From Anaerolineae bacterium (GTDB taxonomy: Bacteria; Chloroflexota; Anaerolineae; Aggregatilineales; Phototrophicaceae), in assembly GCA_021296065.1 (NCBI GenBank), contig JAGWBD010000014.1, forward strand, positions 1 to 64,000: 64,000 nt of DNA, in the 5' to 3' direction. Position numbers and translations under genes: made by a program. Positions 1-7,873 of the stretch are shown here, one piece after another; positions within the stretch are counted from its first letter, which is position 1, and the number at the start of each line of letters is the position of its first letter. The notes under the pieces were generated by a model that saw nothing but the letters and a program-made list of their open reading frames with translations, was not told where the DNA came from and ran no database searches.

Positions 1-798
1 CCTTGTCCGACATAAGTGGAGTTTCAGGCTGGGACAAGGCAAGTCTCGAACTGCGTGCGTTGTTTGAGGAACTCGATTCGGCAGCTCTTGCTCTTGGAAA
101 AGACGTGCAAAGGACTCCAAGAAAGGGGTGGGTTGCTTACAAAGGCATGAATAGGAAGGACTACAACATCTGCGCAGTAAGGTTTCGGATCCGCGATGAC
201 TGCCTACACGTTCATGCTGCAGTGAACCCGGGAGAAGTTGAACTTGAGCAGGGGTTCACAGAATATGATGAAAAAATGACGATGCAGTCGCTGTATCGTA
301 GTCCGCTGAAGATCATCATTCGTGACCGAAACTCACTGGAACGCTCAAAGCCGTTTCTCCTTCGGGCGTACGAGAATTACCTGGGCGGTGAACATCTCCG
401 ATGGGACTTTGCTAGCCCCGACTTCAGCCAGACTTCAGGTTGGCGAAGCGCAAAGCCGCAACTACGTGCGCCAGACCTTAGTTCCGGAAGTGCAGGTGTT
501 ACCCAGCAGTCACCGCATCGCATTCAAAGGGAACTTTTTCATATTGGCAATTTATGTGCGTTCACGTAGCAATGAGTTGCACGCCTATGCAGGAGTGGAC
601 CCTGCCACCGTGCAGTTGAAACCGGGATTTACCCGAAATACTGAAGGGTGGCCACTAAGTCACAATCGTCTGGAGATCATCATCCGCAACCGGGATGATC
701 TTGAGCAGGCGAAACCGTACATTGAACAGGTCGTGAAGAATGACTTGCGTGGCGAACCATTTGACTGGGCAAGTATGGAACGCGCAGGACGATTATGA
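1..798 (+). pseudogene. Tandem DUF5655-like protein, frameshifted and 5'-partial
   Basis: Two consecutive modules resemble each other. The first (about 60-390, frame 3) contains RTPRKGWVAYKG and LKIIIRDRNSLERSKPF. The second (about 460-790, frame 1) contains LPSSHRIAFKGNFF and LEIIIRNRDDLEQAKPY. This pattern fits DUF5655, a domain of unknown function often found at the end of nuclease- or transport-related proteins. The two modules lie in different frames, with the switch needed around 420-435, so a frameshift splits what looks like one two-module protein. The first frame is open to the window edge, so the true start probably lies upstream. Whether the frameshift is real or a sequence error cannot be decided here. 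I infer no function. Confidence 0.55.
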
Positions 799-832
799 AC
801 AAGATTGCGTTTACAGAATTGAGGACCCTCCC

Positions 833-1699
833 ATGAGCGAGCTTGAACTGCAGCAGTACCTCTTTGATTTGCAGGGCTACCTGGTCATCGAAAATGCCCT
901 GGACGCGGACGAGGTGGCGGCCCTCAACCGGTTAATCGACGAGCAGAACCTGCCGCCACCCGGCAAATCGCCGCGCTTCGGCAGCGCGCCCACGCTCGGC
1001 TCCTCGCTGGTCAGGGCCGAGTCGATCGTGCCGGACAGCATGGACGTCGGCGAGCGCGGGGCGCCGGTTGGCGCCGGCTTTCTCAACTGGGGCAGGCCCT
1101 TCTGCGATTTGCTGGACCATCCGGCCATCATGCCGGTGCTGCGCTTCCGCCTCGGCGAGGCCTTCCGCCTGGACCGCATCTACGGCATGCACATGCGCAA
1201 GGGCCAGGGCTATGGCAAACTGCACGCCGATTACGGCGCGACGGCCCCCAATCAGGACGTGCAGCCCGGCGAGTACTACGCCTTCCGCAACGACCAGATT
1301 TATGAAGGCTTCGTCGTGGTGGGCTGGGCCCTGGCCGACGCCGGGCCGGGGCATGGCGGTTTCTGCTGCATCCCCGGCAGCCACAAAAGCAATTATCGCC
1401 TGCCGCAGCAGATCAGCGAGAATTTCGAGGAGTCAGCGACGGTCATCATCCCCGAGATGCCCGCGGGCTCGGTGCTTCTCTTCAGCGAGGCGCTGACCCA
1501 CGGCACCGCCGCATGGCGGGCCGACCATGAACGGCGCACGCTGCTCTACAAATACAGCAAATCGCACCTCGTCTGGACTTCAAAACGGGTGGAAGCGCCG
1601 ACGGAAGTCGACCTGACGCCGCGCCAGCAAATCCTGCTGCGCGAGCCCGGCGACCCGCTGCGTCACTTCCCCTCGCTGTTTGAGGGGACCGCTGTCTGA
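833..1699 (+). CDS. Phytanoyl-CoA dioxygenase (PhyH) family protein
   Basis: A 288-residue Fe(II)/2-oxoglutarate-dependent oxygenase candidate. The metal facial triad is visible as H131-x-D133 (LHADYG) and H223 (ALTHGTAAW). A following Arg in ERRTLLYKYS would bind the 2-oxoglutarate carboxylate. PhyH-like proteins of this type are numerous in some environmental Chloroflexota and usually have no assigned substrate. The start at 833 is chosen because GAGG lies about 8 nt upstream and the family-like sequence begins at MSELELQQYLF. The longer in-frame extension to 740 overlaps the preceding gene and does not look protein-like. No signal peptide, so cytoplasmic. It is probably monocistronic. Confidence 0.85.
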   Translation: MSELELQQYLFDLQGYLVIENALDADEVAALNRLIDEQNLPPPGKSPRFGSAPTLGSSLVRAESIVPDSMDVGERGAPVGAGFLNWGRPFCDLLDHPAIMPVLRFRLGEAFRLDRIYGMHMRKGQGYGKLHADYGATAPNQDVQPGEYYAFRNDQIYEGFVVVGWALADAGPGHGGFCCIPGSHKSNYRLPQQISENFEESATVIIPEMPAGSVLLFSEALTHGTAAWRADHERRTLLYKYSKSHLVWTSKRVEAPTEVDLTPRQQILLREPGDPLRHFPSLFEGTAV

Positions 1700-1833
1700 A
1701 AAGGGAGCTGGTCCCCTGTCGGGGCACTGCTGACGGAAATATGCACGTTGCATTTCCGGGTTGACTGGCCGCTGCAGGAGTCTGCCAGGCCGCCAGGCGC
1801 TACTGGTACCAAATGGCACGTTGCAACCTGCGC

Positions 1834-1839
1834 TACAAT
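1834..1839 (+). promoter_or_regulatory. -10-like box TACAAT
   Basis: CTACAAT lies 35 nt upstream of the ATG at 1875. The same CTACAAT box precedes the helicase (3953) and the amidohydrolase (7820). No convincing -35 box is seen. Confidence 0.35.
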
Positions 1840-1874
1840 TTACTTCTACTCACCCGAGCGCGGAGTGAAGTGAC

Positions 1875-2282
1875 ATGACCATTGACGTCACCTTTATGCT
1901 GAATGCGCACTTCGGCCTGTTCCTGCTGCTGGTCGTCGTGACGATTATCGCGCTGCTGGTCACGCTGCGCAGCCTGCTGCGCAGTGGCGCCGGAGCACTC
2001 AACCGCGTCGTCATGCTGATCTACCGCATCGTGTTCATCCTGCAGTGGCTGGCAGGTCTGGCCCTGCTGATCATGCTGTCAGCCACCAGTGGCTGGCCGC
2101 TGTATCGCCTTGAGCACGCCCTGACGATGACCGTTGCGGTGATCCTGACGCACCTCTTCGGCGGGCGCCGCAACTCGCGGCCGCTGACCAGCCTGATCGT
2201 GCTGCTGGTCACCTCGGCGCTGGTGGCCGTCGCCTACCTGCGTCTGGAGGAGGCCAGGGCCGGCCTCGGCGCCGTCACCTGA
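1875..2282 (+). CDS. Small polytopic membrane protein, unknown function
   Basis: A 135-residue hydrophobic protein with about four membrane segments: residues 10-32, 43-66, 78-93 and 103-120. Short basic loops (RSLLRSG, GGRRNSR) lie between them. The ATG at 1875 is preceded by GGAGTGAAG. I do not recognise a family or catalytic motif. It stands alone between the PhyH-like gene and the convergent methyltransferase at 2313, with a -10-like TACAAT at 1834. A membrane location is inferred from hydrophobicity only. Confidence 0.65.
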   Translation: MTIDVTFMLNAHFGLFLLLVVVTIIALLVTLRSLLRSGAGALNRVVMLIYRIVFILQWLAGLALLIMLSATSGWPLYRLEHALTMTVAVILTHLFGGRRNSRPLTSLIVLLVTSALVAVAYLRLEEARAGLGAVT

Positions 2283-2312
2283 GCCCGTCGCCGCGCGGCT
2301 GCGCGCCGGGGT

Positions 2313-3071
2313 CTACGCCGGCTTGCGCGCGATGAGCAGCGTGGTGTAGTTGAAGGCCCAGGGCGCCAGGCGCGTCAGCGCCCCGCCCAGGGCCTCGGCC
2401 AGCGGGCTGCTGCGAAAGTAACCCGGCGCGCGGAAGGGGCCGCCCAGGCCCCAAAGCGTGAAGTCGTGGCTGGTGGGCCGCAGTTCACAGAGCTCAAAAC
2501 CGGCTTCCGTCACCGTCCCGACCAGCGCGCGTCGGCCCCAGGCGCTTTCGTAGAAGTCATCGTGGGTCAGCGCGTCGCGGCCCTGCAGGCGCCGCCGGAG
2601 CACAACCAGACGCTGCACCAGGTTGGGGAAGGGGATGGTCAACACCAGGATGCCACCCGGCCGCAGCACGCGCCGGGCCTCCGCCAGGGCCGGGCCCATG
2701 CCCTGCTCGAAGTGTTCCAGCACGCCAAAAGAGAGGTAGGCGCCGATGGAGGCGTCGGCGCAGGGGATGGCGTGAATGTCGCCTGTCAGCAGCGGCAGGC
2801 CGGGCGTGTGGCGCCGCGCGGCCTGCAGGGCGCTCTCCACGTAGTCCATACCGATGACCTTGTCATGGCCCGCCGCGCGCAGCGCGATGACCGGGCCGCC
2901 GAGGCCGCTGCCGGCTTCGAGGACGGGCGCGTCACGCGGCAGCCAGGGCAGGTAGGCCTGCATGATTGCCTGGCTGCGCGGGTAGTACATGGTGGCCAGT
3001 TCCTCCGCGACCGTGGCGCCGTGCCACATGTCGCTCCAGCCCTGGCGCGTGCTTTCGTAGAGGTCGTTCAT
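2313..3071 (-). CDS. Class I SAM-dependent methyltransferase
   Basis: A 252-residue protein with a Rossmann methyltransferase core. Motif I is VLEAGSGLGGPV (about residues 47-58). An acidic motif II follows (VIGMDYVES), then motif post-I LLTGDIHAIP, and motif IV/V YLSFGVLEHFEQG with VLRPGGILVLTIP. The ATG at 3071 overlaps the stop of the upstream methyltransferase gene (ATGA at 3068-3071), so the two are translationally coupled. The substrate cannot be predicted. The ubiquinone/ArsM-like 'Methyltransf_11' type is likely. Confidence 0.82.
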   Translation of the reverse strand: MNDLYESTRQGWSDMWHGATVAEELATMYYPRSQAIMQAYLPWLPRDAPVLEAGSGLGGPVIALRAAGHDKVIGMDYVESALQAARRHTPGLPLLTGDIHAIPCADASIGAYLSFGVLEHFEQGMGPALAEARRVLRPGGILVLTIPFPNLVQRLVVLRRRLQGRDALTHDDFYESAWGRRALVGTVTEAGFELCELRPTSHDFTLWGLGGPFRAPGYFRSSPLAEALGGALTRLAPWAFNYTTLLIARKPA

Positions 3072-3868
3072 GCGTCCGGTGCCTCTTTCCCTGGCTTGCG
3101 GCCCGCCAGCTGGACCTGGCGGATGAGGAAGCTGGCCTGCGGGCTGCCGAGGTCGCGCGGGGCGAACCACAGCGCGGCCGGCGTGGGCGCTTCACGCAGC
3201 AGGGCGTCCAGCCGGGCGATGGCCGCGTCGTCATTGCCCTGACGCCGCGCCCAGTCCGGCAGGTTATGACGCTTGACGACCGGCGCGCCCTGTTCAACCT
3301 TCAGGCCGGCGCCCGCAAAGAGGGCCCGCCAGCCCGTCTCGCTGTAAGCGCGATTGTGCGAGGGATCGCGGCGGCGCTCGAAGTCGTCGATCCAGCGGGC
3401 GGAGGGTCGGTGTACCGGCAGGGCCTGGTCCTGCAGCAACAGCAGCCCGCCCGGTTTCAGCACCCGCGCGCTCTCCTGGAAGAAGCGGGGTACGTCCGGG
3501 AAGTGGTGCGCGGCGATGCGGCAGGTGACCAGCTCAAAGCTGCCGTCGGCGAAAGGCAGGTCGTCGGCCGCGGCCTCGCGGTAGCTCACGTTGTGGATGC
3601 CCAGCCCGCGAATGTGCGCTTCCGCCTGTTCCAGCATGGCGGGCGTCAGATCGCTGGCGACCACGCTGGCGACGAAGGGCGCGAAGGTCAGGGCGGTGTG
3701 GCCGCCGCCGGTGGCGATATCGAGGACGCGCCAGTGTGGCTCGGGCTGCGCCATGGCGAGCAGGTGCCCAAGGTCCGGCCCGCTGGCGTGGTTTTTGCTG
3801 CTTACGTAGGCGGCGGCAAAGCGGCCGAAGCGCTCGCGCGCGAGGGACGGGGAATCGCTGGCGGGCAT
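3068..3868 (-). CDS. Class I SAM-dependent methyltransferase (UbiE-like)
   Basis: A 266-residue Methyltransf_11-type enzyme. Motif I is VLDIATGGGHTAL, followed by ASDLTPAMLEQAEAH, the acidic motif II region. Then come DDLPFADGSFELVTC and RVLKPGGLLLLQDQ. This order resembles UbiE/MenG-like and YcgJ-like methyltransferases, though the substrate is not determined by sequence. The start at 3868 is supported by a strong GGAGG 4-8 nt upstream. It is the first gene of a two-methyltransferase operon divergent from the helicase, with promoters probably inside the 120-bp divergent spacer. Confidence 0.82.
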   Translation of the reverse strand: MPASDSPSLARERFGRFAAAYVSSKNHASGPDLGHLLAMAQPEPHWRVLDIATGGGHTALTFAPFVASVVASDLTPAMLEQAEAHIRGLGIHNVSYREAAADDLPFADGSFELVTCRIAAHHFPDVPRFFQESARVLKPGGLLLLQDQALPVHRPSARWIDDFERRRDPSHNRAYSETGWRALFAGAGLKVEQGAPVVKRHNLPDWARRQGNDDAAIARLDALLREAPTPAALWFAPRDLGSPQASFLIRQVQLAGRKPGKEAPDA

Positions 3869-3898
3869 GTCGCCTCCATCCGGTGGTCGGGCGGCCCC

Positions 3899-3958
3899 AG
3901 TGTAGCAAAAGCCGCGCCGCGCCTGCTCGCCCCAATTTCCTGCAACGTGGACTACAAT
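3899..3958. promoter_or_regulatory. Divergent promoter region, methyltransferase operon / helicase
   Basis: The 120-bp spacer between the divergent starts at 3868 and 3989 contains TACACT on the minus strand (3899-3904) and TACAAT on the plus strand (3953-3958). Both lie at usable distances for -10 boxes. -35 boxes are not clear. Confidence 0.35.
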
Positions 3959-3988
3959 GACCCCAGGCGCGGACGACAGGGACAATGC

Positions 3989-6172
3989 ATGGACCTGGAG
4001 CATCTGAACGAACAGCAGCGGGGGGCGGTGACGGCCGGGCCCGGCCCGGTCATCGTCTACGCCGGCCCGGGCAGCGGCAAGACGCGCGTACTGACGCAGC
4101 GCCTCGCCTGGCTGGTGCGCGAGCAGGGAGTCTATCCCGGCGCCATCATGGCCGTGACCTTCACCAACCGCGCCGCCAGCGAGATGCGCAGCCGCGTCGA
4201 GGCCCTGCTGGGCGGCCGACTGCGCGGGGCAAGGGTCGGCACCTTTCACAGTATCTGCGGCAGGTTGTTGCGCGCCGAGGCCGAATATCTGCCCTGGAGT
4301 TCGGATTACGTCATCTTTGACGCGGACGACCAGCGCACGGCCGTGCGCATGGCGCTGACCGACATGGGCATGCGACAGGAGTGGCGTCAGGCGCGCGACA
4401 TCGTCAACAAGATTTCGCGGGCCAAGTGCGAACTCATCACGGCGCAGGACTACGTCGCTCCCGACTATGGTCACCTGCTGGCCCAGGAGGTCTACCCCCG
4501 CTATCAAAACATTCTGCTGGAAGCCGATGCCATGGACTTTGGCGATCTGCTGATGCAGACCGTCTTTCTCCTGCAGCAGAATGAGGACCTGTACCGCAAA
4601 TACGGAAATCTCGTCGAGTATCTGCTGGTCGACGAGTTTCAGGATACGAATCTGGCGCAGTATCGCCTGGTGCGCCTCTTCGCCCGGCCGCAGCAAAACG
4701 TCTTCGTGGTCGGTGACGAGGACCAGGCGATCTACTCCTGGCGCGGCGCGGACTGGCGTAACGTGACCAGCTTTCGCAAGGATTTTCCCCAGGCGCAGGA
4801 ATTCAGGCTGGAGCAGAATTATCGTTCGACGCAGACGGTGGTCGAGGCCGCGCGCAGTGTCATTCGTCACAATCCGGACCGGGTGGACAAGGCGCTCTTC
4901 ACCACGCGCGAGCGCGGCGCGAAGATTCAGATGTATTCGGCCTTCGACAGCCGCGAGGAAGCCGAACACATCGTGCAGAACACCCGGCGGCTGATGAACG
5001 ACGGTCACCTGCAACTGCGCGATTTCGCCGTGATGTACCGCAGCCATTTCCAGTCCCGCGCGCTGGAAGTGGCCTTCATTGACGCCGGTATTCCCTATCG
5101 CCTGGTGCGCGGCGTGGCCTTTTACAGCCGCAGGGAAATCCAGGGCATGATGGCCTGCCTGCGCTTTTCGCACAATCCGAATGACCAGGTGTCCTTCCTG
5201 CGCATCGTCAACGAGTTTGGGCCGGGCATCGGCGACAAGACCCTCGGCGCCTTCAAGCTGTGGCGCGAACGTGAAAAGCTGGGCTGCGGCGAGGCATTGG
5301 TGCGGCTGCTGGAGGGCGCGCAGGTCCCGTTCCCGACGCGGATGGTGCGCAACCTGCAAAACCTCGCCGGTCGCTGCATTGACTGGTGGGGCGTCGCCGC
5401 CACGGGCAACCTGCCGGCGCTCTTCGACAAGATTCTGCCGGCCACGGCCAACGAGGACTGGCTGTGGAAGGTCAGCGACGATGAGGAACAGGTGCGGGAG
5501 CGTGGCGAGAACCTGGCGGAATTGCGCGGCCAGCTGGAACAGGCCCTGCAGGAGGGGCAATCGCTGGGCGATTTTCTGGCGGAAAGGGCCCTTTACACGG
5601 ACGTGGACATACGCGATCCGGACCTTGACGCCGTTTCCCTGATGACCCTGCACGCGACCAAGGGCACGGAGTTCCCGGTGGTCTTCATCGCCGGTGTGGT
5701 GGATGGTCAGTTGCCCCACATGCGCTCACTGGACAGCCCCGAACAACTGGCCGAGGAACGCCGCCTGTTTTACGTGGGTATCACCCGCGCGATGGACGAA
5801 CTGTACCTGTCCTGCACCTTTCGCAGCGCCAATGCCGTCTACGATCCCTCGCGTTTCCTTGACGACATTCCCGCCGAACTGCTCAACGTCAGCGCGTCAC
5901 CCTCCCTGCGCAGCACCTATGAGCCGGTCGTTGACAGTTCCTGGGCGCCGGCGCCGGTCGTCGCGGCGCCCAGGCCGCAACTGCAATTCCGCAGCGGCAT
6001 GCGCGTCCTGCACACGCACTTCGGTCAGGGCATGGTGATCGAGAGCGAGGCCCGCCGCGACGACGAGGAGGTCACCGTGGTTTTCACGGCGCACGGCATC
6101 AAGCGTCTGTCAGCCTCAATCGCCGGCCTGCGCCTGCTGGACCAAAGCGCCGGCCACACGGGCAAGGACTAA
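3989..6172 (+). CDS. pcrA: ATP-dependent DNA helicase PcrA/UvrD
   Basis: A 727-residue superfamily 1A 3'-5' helicase used in nucleotide-excision and mismatch repair and in clearing protein-DNA blocks. In order: Walker A GPGSGKT (residues 26-32), motif Ia AVTFTNRAA, motif II LLVDEFQDTN, motif III GDEDQAIYSWRGAD, motif IV QNYRST, motif V LHATKGTEFPVVF and motif VI LFYVGITRAMD. The C-terminal segment (VLHTHFGQGMVI) resembles the PcrA Tudor-like domain that contacts RNA polymerase. The ATG at 3989 is chosen because family homology begins at MDLEHLNEQQ. The last 57 bp overlap antisense with coaBC. Confidence 0.95.
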   Translation: MDLEHLNEQQRGAVTAGPGPVIVYAGPGSGKTRVLTQRLAWLVREQGVYPGAIMAVTFTNRAASEMRSRVEALLGGRLRGARVGTFHSICGRLLRAEAEYLPWSSDYVIFDADDQRTAVRMALTDMGMRQEWRQARDIVNKISRAKCELITAQDYVAPDYGHLLAQEVYPRYQNILLEADAMDFGDLLMQTVFLLQQNEDLYRKYGNLVEYLLVDEFQDTNLAQYRLVRLFARPQQNVFVVGDEDQAIYSWRGADWRNVTSFRKDFPQAQEFRLEQNYRSTQTVVEAARSVIRHNPDRVDKALFTTRERGAKIQMYSAFDSREEAEHIVQNTRRLMNDGHLQLRDFAVMYRSHFQSRALEVAFIDAGIPYRLVRGVAFYSRREIQGMMACLRFSHNPNDQVSFLRIVNEFGPGIGDKTLGAFKLWREREKLGCGEALVRLLEGAQVPFPTRMVRNLQNLAGRCIDWWGVAATGNLPALFDKILPATANEDWLWKVSDDEEQVRERGENLAELRGQLEQALQEGQSLGDFLAERALYTDVDIRDPDLDAVSLMTLHATKGTEFPVVFIAGVVDGQLPHMRSLDSPEQLAEERRLFYVGITRAMDELYLSCTFRSANAVYDPSRFLDDIPAELLNVSASPSLRSTYEPVVDSSWAPAPVVAAPRPQLQFRSGMRVLHTHFGQGMVIESEARRDDEEVTVVFTAHGIKRLSASIAGLRLLDQSAGHTGKD

Positions 6173-7375
6173 CTCCGCCACGGCGCTTTTGCTCATCAAC
6201 GGCAGTTCCTCCGGCGCGCGTTGCGGCGCGAGCAGGACGACGCGGTTGTCGTCGACCTCGAAGCCGGCGTCCACGGCGCTGATGTCGTTGGCCACGACGA
6301 GGTCCAGCCCCTTGCGCGCCAGCTTCTCCGCCGCGCGCTGCAGCAGTTGCTCACTCTCGGCCGCGAAGCCGACCAGGTAAAGCGGCCGGCCACCTTGCGA
6401 TCGTTGTTCGGCCAGCGCCAGCAAGACGTCCGCGGTGGGCTCCAGGTCGAGTTGCAGGCCCTCGCCGTGTTCGCGCTTGCGCAGCTTTTGCGTCTGGCGC
6501 TGCGCCGGGCGGAAGTCCGCCACCGCCGCGGCCATGATCAGGGCGTCCGCCCCCCGCGCCGCGGCCAGCGTGGCCTCCAGCATCTCTTGCGCCGTGTCGA
6601 CGGCGACGCGGGTCGCGCCGACCGGCGTCGGCAGTTGGCGCGCGCTGCTGACGAGCGTGACGTCGGCGCCGGCGTCCAGCGCGGCCTGGGCCAGGGCGTG
6701 GCCCTGTTTGCCACTGGAGCGATTGCCCAGGTGACGCACGGGGTCCAGCGCCTCGCGCGTGCCGCCGGCCGTGACCAGCACCTGGCGCCCGGCCAACGCC
6801 CCCTTGCGCCCCAGCGCGCGTCGCACGTGGCCCAGCAACGCCGGCGGCTCGGGCAGTCGGCCGCGCCCGGCCAGGCCGGAGGCGAAACGCCCCTCGTCGG
6901 GTTCAATGACGGTAGCGCCGCGTTCGACCAGGGTCTGCAGATTGGCCTGGGTGGCGGGGTGTTCGATCATGCCGCCGTCCATGGCCGGCGCCAGCAACAG
7001 CGGGCAACGCGCGGCGAGGGCCGTCAGCGTCAACATGTTGTCGGCCAGGCCATGGGCCAGTTTGGCGATGGTATGGGCGCTGGCGGGGGCGACCAGCAGC
7101 AGGTCGGCGTTTTCGCCGAGGCGCACGTGGGCGATGTGGCCTTCGCTGTCAGCCTCTGTGGCCCACATGTCCGTATGCACCCTGCGTCCGGTGAGCGCGG
7201 AAAAGGTCAGGGGCGTGAAGAAACGCTGCGCGCTGTCCGTCAGGATGACGTCGACCCGCGCGCCGGCCTGGGTCAGCTTGCTGGCGAGGTCGGCGGCCTT
7301 GAAGGCGGCGATGCTGCCCGTCACGCCGAGGATGATGCCCTTGTCACGCAGCAGCGTGATGCGCACGGGGCTCAA
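6116..7375 (-). CDS. coaBC: Bifunctional phosphopantothenoylcysteine decarboxylase / phosphopantothenate-cysteine ligase
   Basis: A 419-residue CoaBC (Dfp) of coenzyme A synthesis. The N-terminal flavin-dependent decarboxylase half has GVTGSIAAFKAADL, the catalytic His (H80 in EGHIAH) and PASAHTIAKLAHG. The C-terminal ligase half has VTAGGTREALDPVRHLGNRSSG. At the decarboxylase positions of the E. coli Asn125 and Cys158, this protein has Asp133 (PAMDGGM) and Ser166 (RFASGLAGRGRL). The start is TTG at 7375, overlapping the upstream stop as TTGA; GTG at 7366 is an alternative. It is coupled to the pterin dehydratase gene and its 3' end overlaps the helicase antisense. Confidence 0.92.
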   Translation of the reverse strand: MSPVRITLLRDKGIILGVTGSIAAFKAADLASKLTQAGARVDVILTDSAQRFFTPLTFSALTGRRVHTDMWATEADSEGHIAHVRLGENADLLLVAPASAHTIAKLAHGLADNMLTLTALAARCPLLLAPAMDGGMIEHPATQANLQTLVERGATVIEPDEGRFASGLAGRGRLPEPPALLGHVRRALGRKGALAGRQVLVTAGGTREALDPVRHLGNRSSGKQGHALAQAALDAGADVTLVSSARQLPTPVGATRVAVDTAQEMLEATLAAARGADALIMAAAVADFRPAQRQTQKLRKREHGEGLQLDLEPTADVLLALAEQRSQGGRPLYLVGFAAESEQLLQRAAEKLARKGLDLVVANDISAVDAGFEVDDNRVVLLAPQRAPEELPLMSKSAVAELVLARVAGALVQQAQAGD

Positions 7376-7674
7376 CTCCCGGGCGGGTAGCCCAGCGCGT
7401 CGACGCGTTCGGCGGCGTCAAAGTCCTTGTGGCTGAGGCGGTTGCCGGCGTCATGGGTGCAGTAGCTGACCCGCACGCGGCGCCAGCCGATGCCCAGGTC
7501 CGGGTGATGGTCGAGTCCCTCGCTGATGACGCCGACGGCCGTCGCCAGCGCGAGACCGGCCAGGTAGGTGTCGCAGCGGAATTCCTTGACGATGGTGTCG
7601 CCCTCGCGTTGCCAGCCGTCGAGGCGGGCCAGGCGCTCGCGGATCTCGTCGTCGTTCAGGGCCGGTGTCGGCAT
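7372..7674 (-). CDS. 4a-hydroxytetrahydrobiopterin (pterin-4a-carbinolamine) dehydratase
   Basis: A 100-residue PCD/DCoH family protein that dehydrates 4a-hydroxy-tetrahydropterin. The diagnostic HHP is present in SEGLDHHPDLG, followed by VRVSYCTHDAGNRLS and the KDFDAAERVD end. The start at 7674 has GGGAG upstream. No pterin-dependent hydroxylase is seen nearby, so in bacteria of this kind it may act on another pterin. It is transcribed with coaBC. The -10-like TATACT at 7702-7707 (minus strand) sits 28 nt upstream and is followed by GACGGCAA, the same string found upstream of the htrA-like gene. Confidence 0.9.
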   Translation of the reverse strand: MPTPALNDDEIRERLARLDGWQREGDTIVKEFRCDTYLAGLALATAVGVISEGLDHHPDLGIGWRRVRVSYCTHDAGNRLSHKDFDAAERVDALGYPPGS

Positions 7675-7701
7675 GGTATCGCTCCCTCTTCGCTTGCCGT
7701 C

Positions 7702-7707
7702 AGTATA
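7702..7707 (-). promoter_or_regulatory. -10-like TATACT upstream of pterin dehydratase-coaBC
   Basis: On the minus strand TATACTGACGGCAA starts here. An identical 14-nt string occurs upstream of the htrA-like gene (minus strand, from 58918 downward). Confidence 0.4.
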
Positions 7708-7819
7708 GCCGATACGGGACGGACCCCTGGCCCCGGCAGGCGCGGCGTCCAGCCCCGCGCAGCAGCGACTCGCCACTCCAGGTCCAGCGCCGCCGAGGGC
7801 CGCCCGCCGCCAATACCGC

Positions 7820-7825
7820 TACAAT
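7820..7825 (+). promoter_or_regulatory. -10-like box TACAAT upstream of amidohydrolase
   Basis: CTACAAT is located 49 nt before the ATG at 7874. It matches the box before the genes at 1875 and 3989. Confidence 0.4.
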
Positions 7826-7873
7826 TGATGCCAGTGAAACAATTCGTTTCGTTGATGCATGGGAAGAGAATTG

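Noticed and set aside
3068-5719. Very long minus-strand open frame across the helicase
   Set aside because: It is the antisense shadow of pcrA in GC-rich DNA; only its far C-terminal part (3068-3868) is a real methyltransferase.
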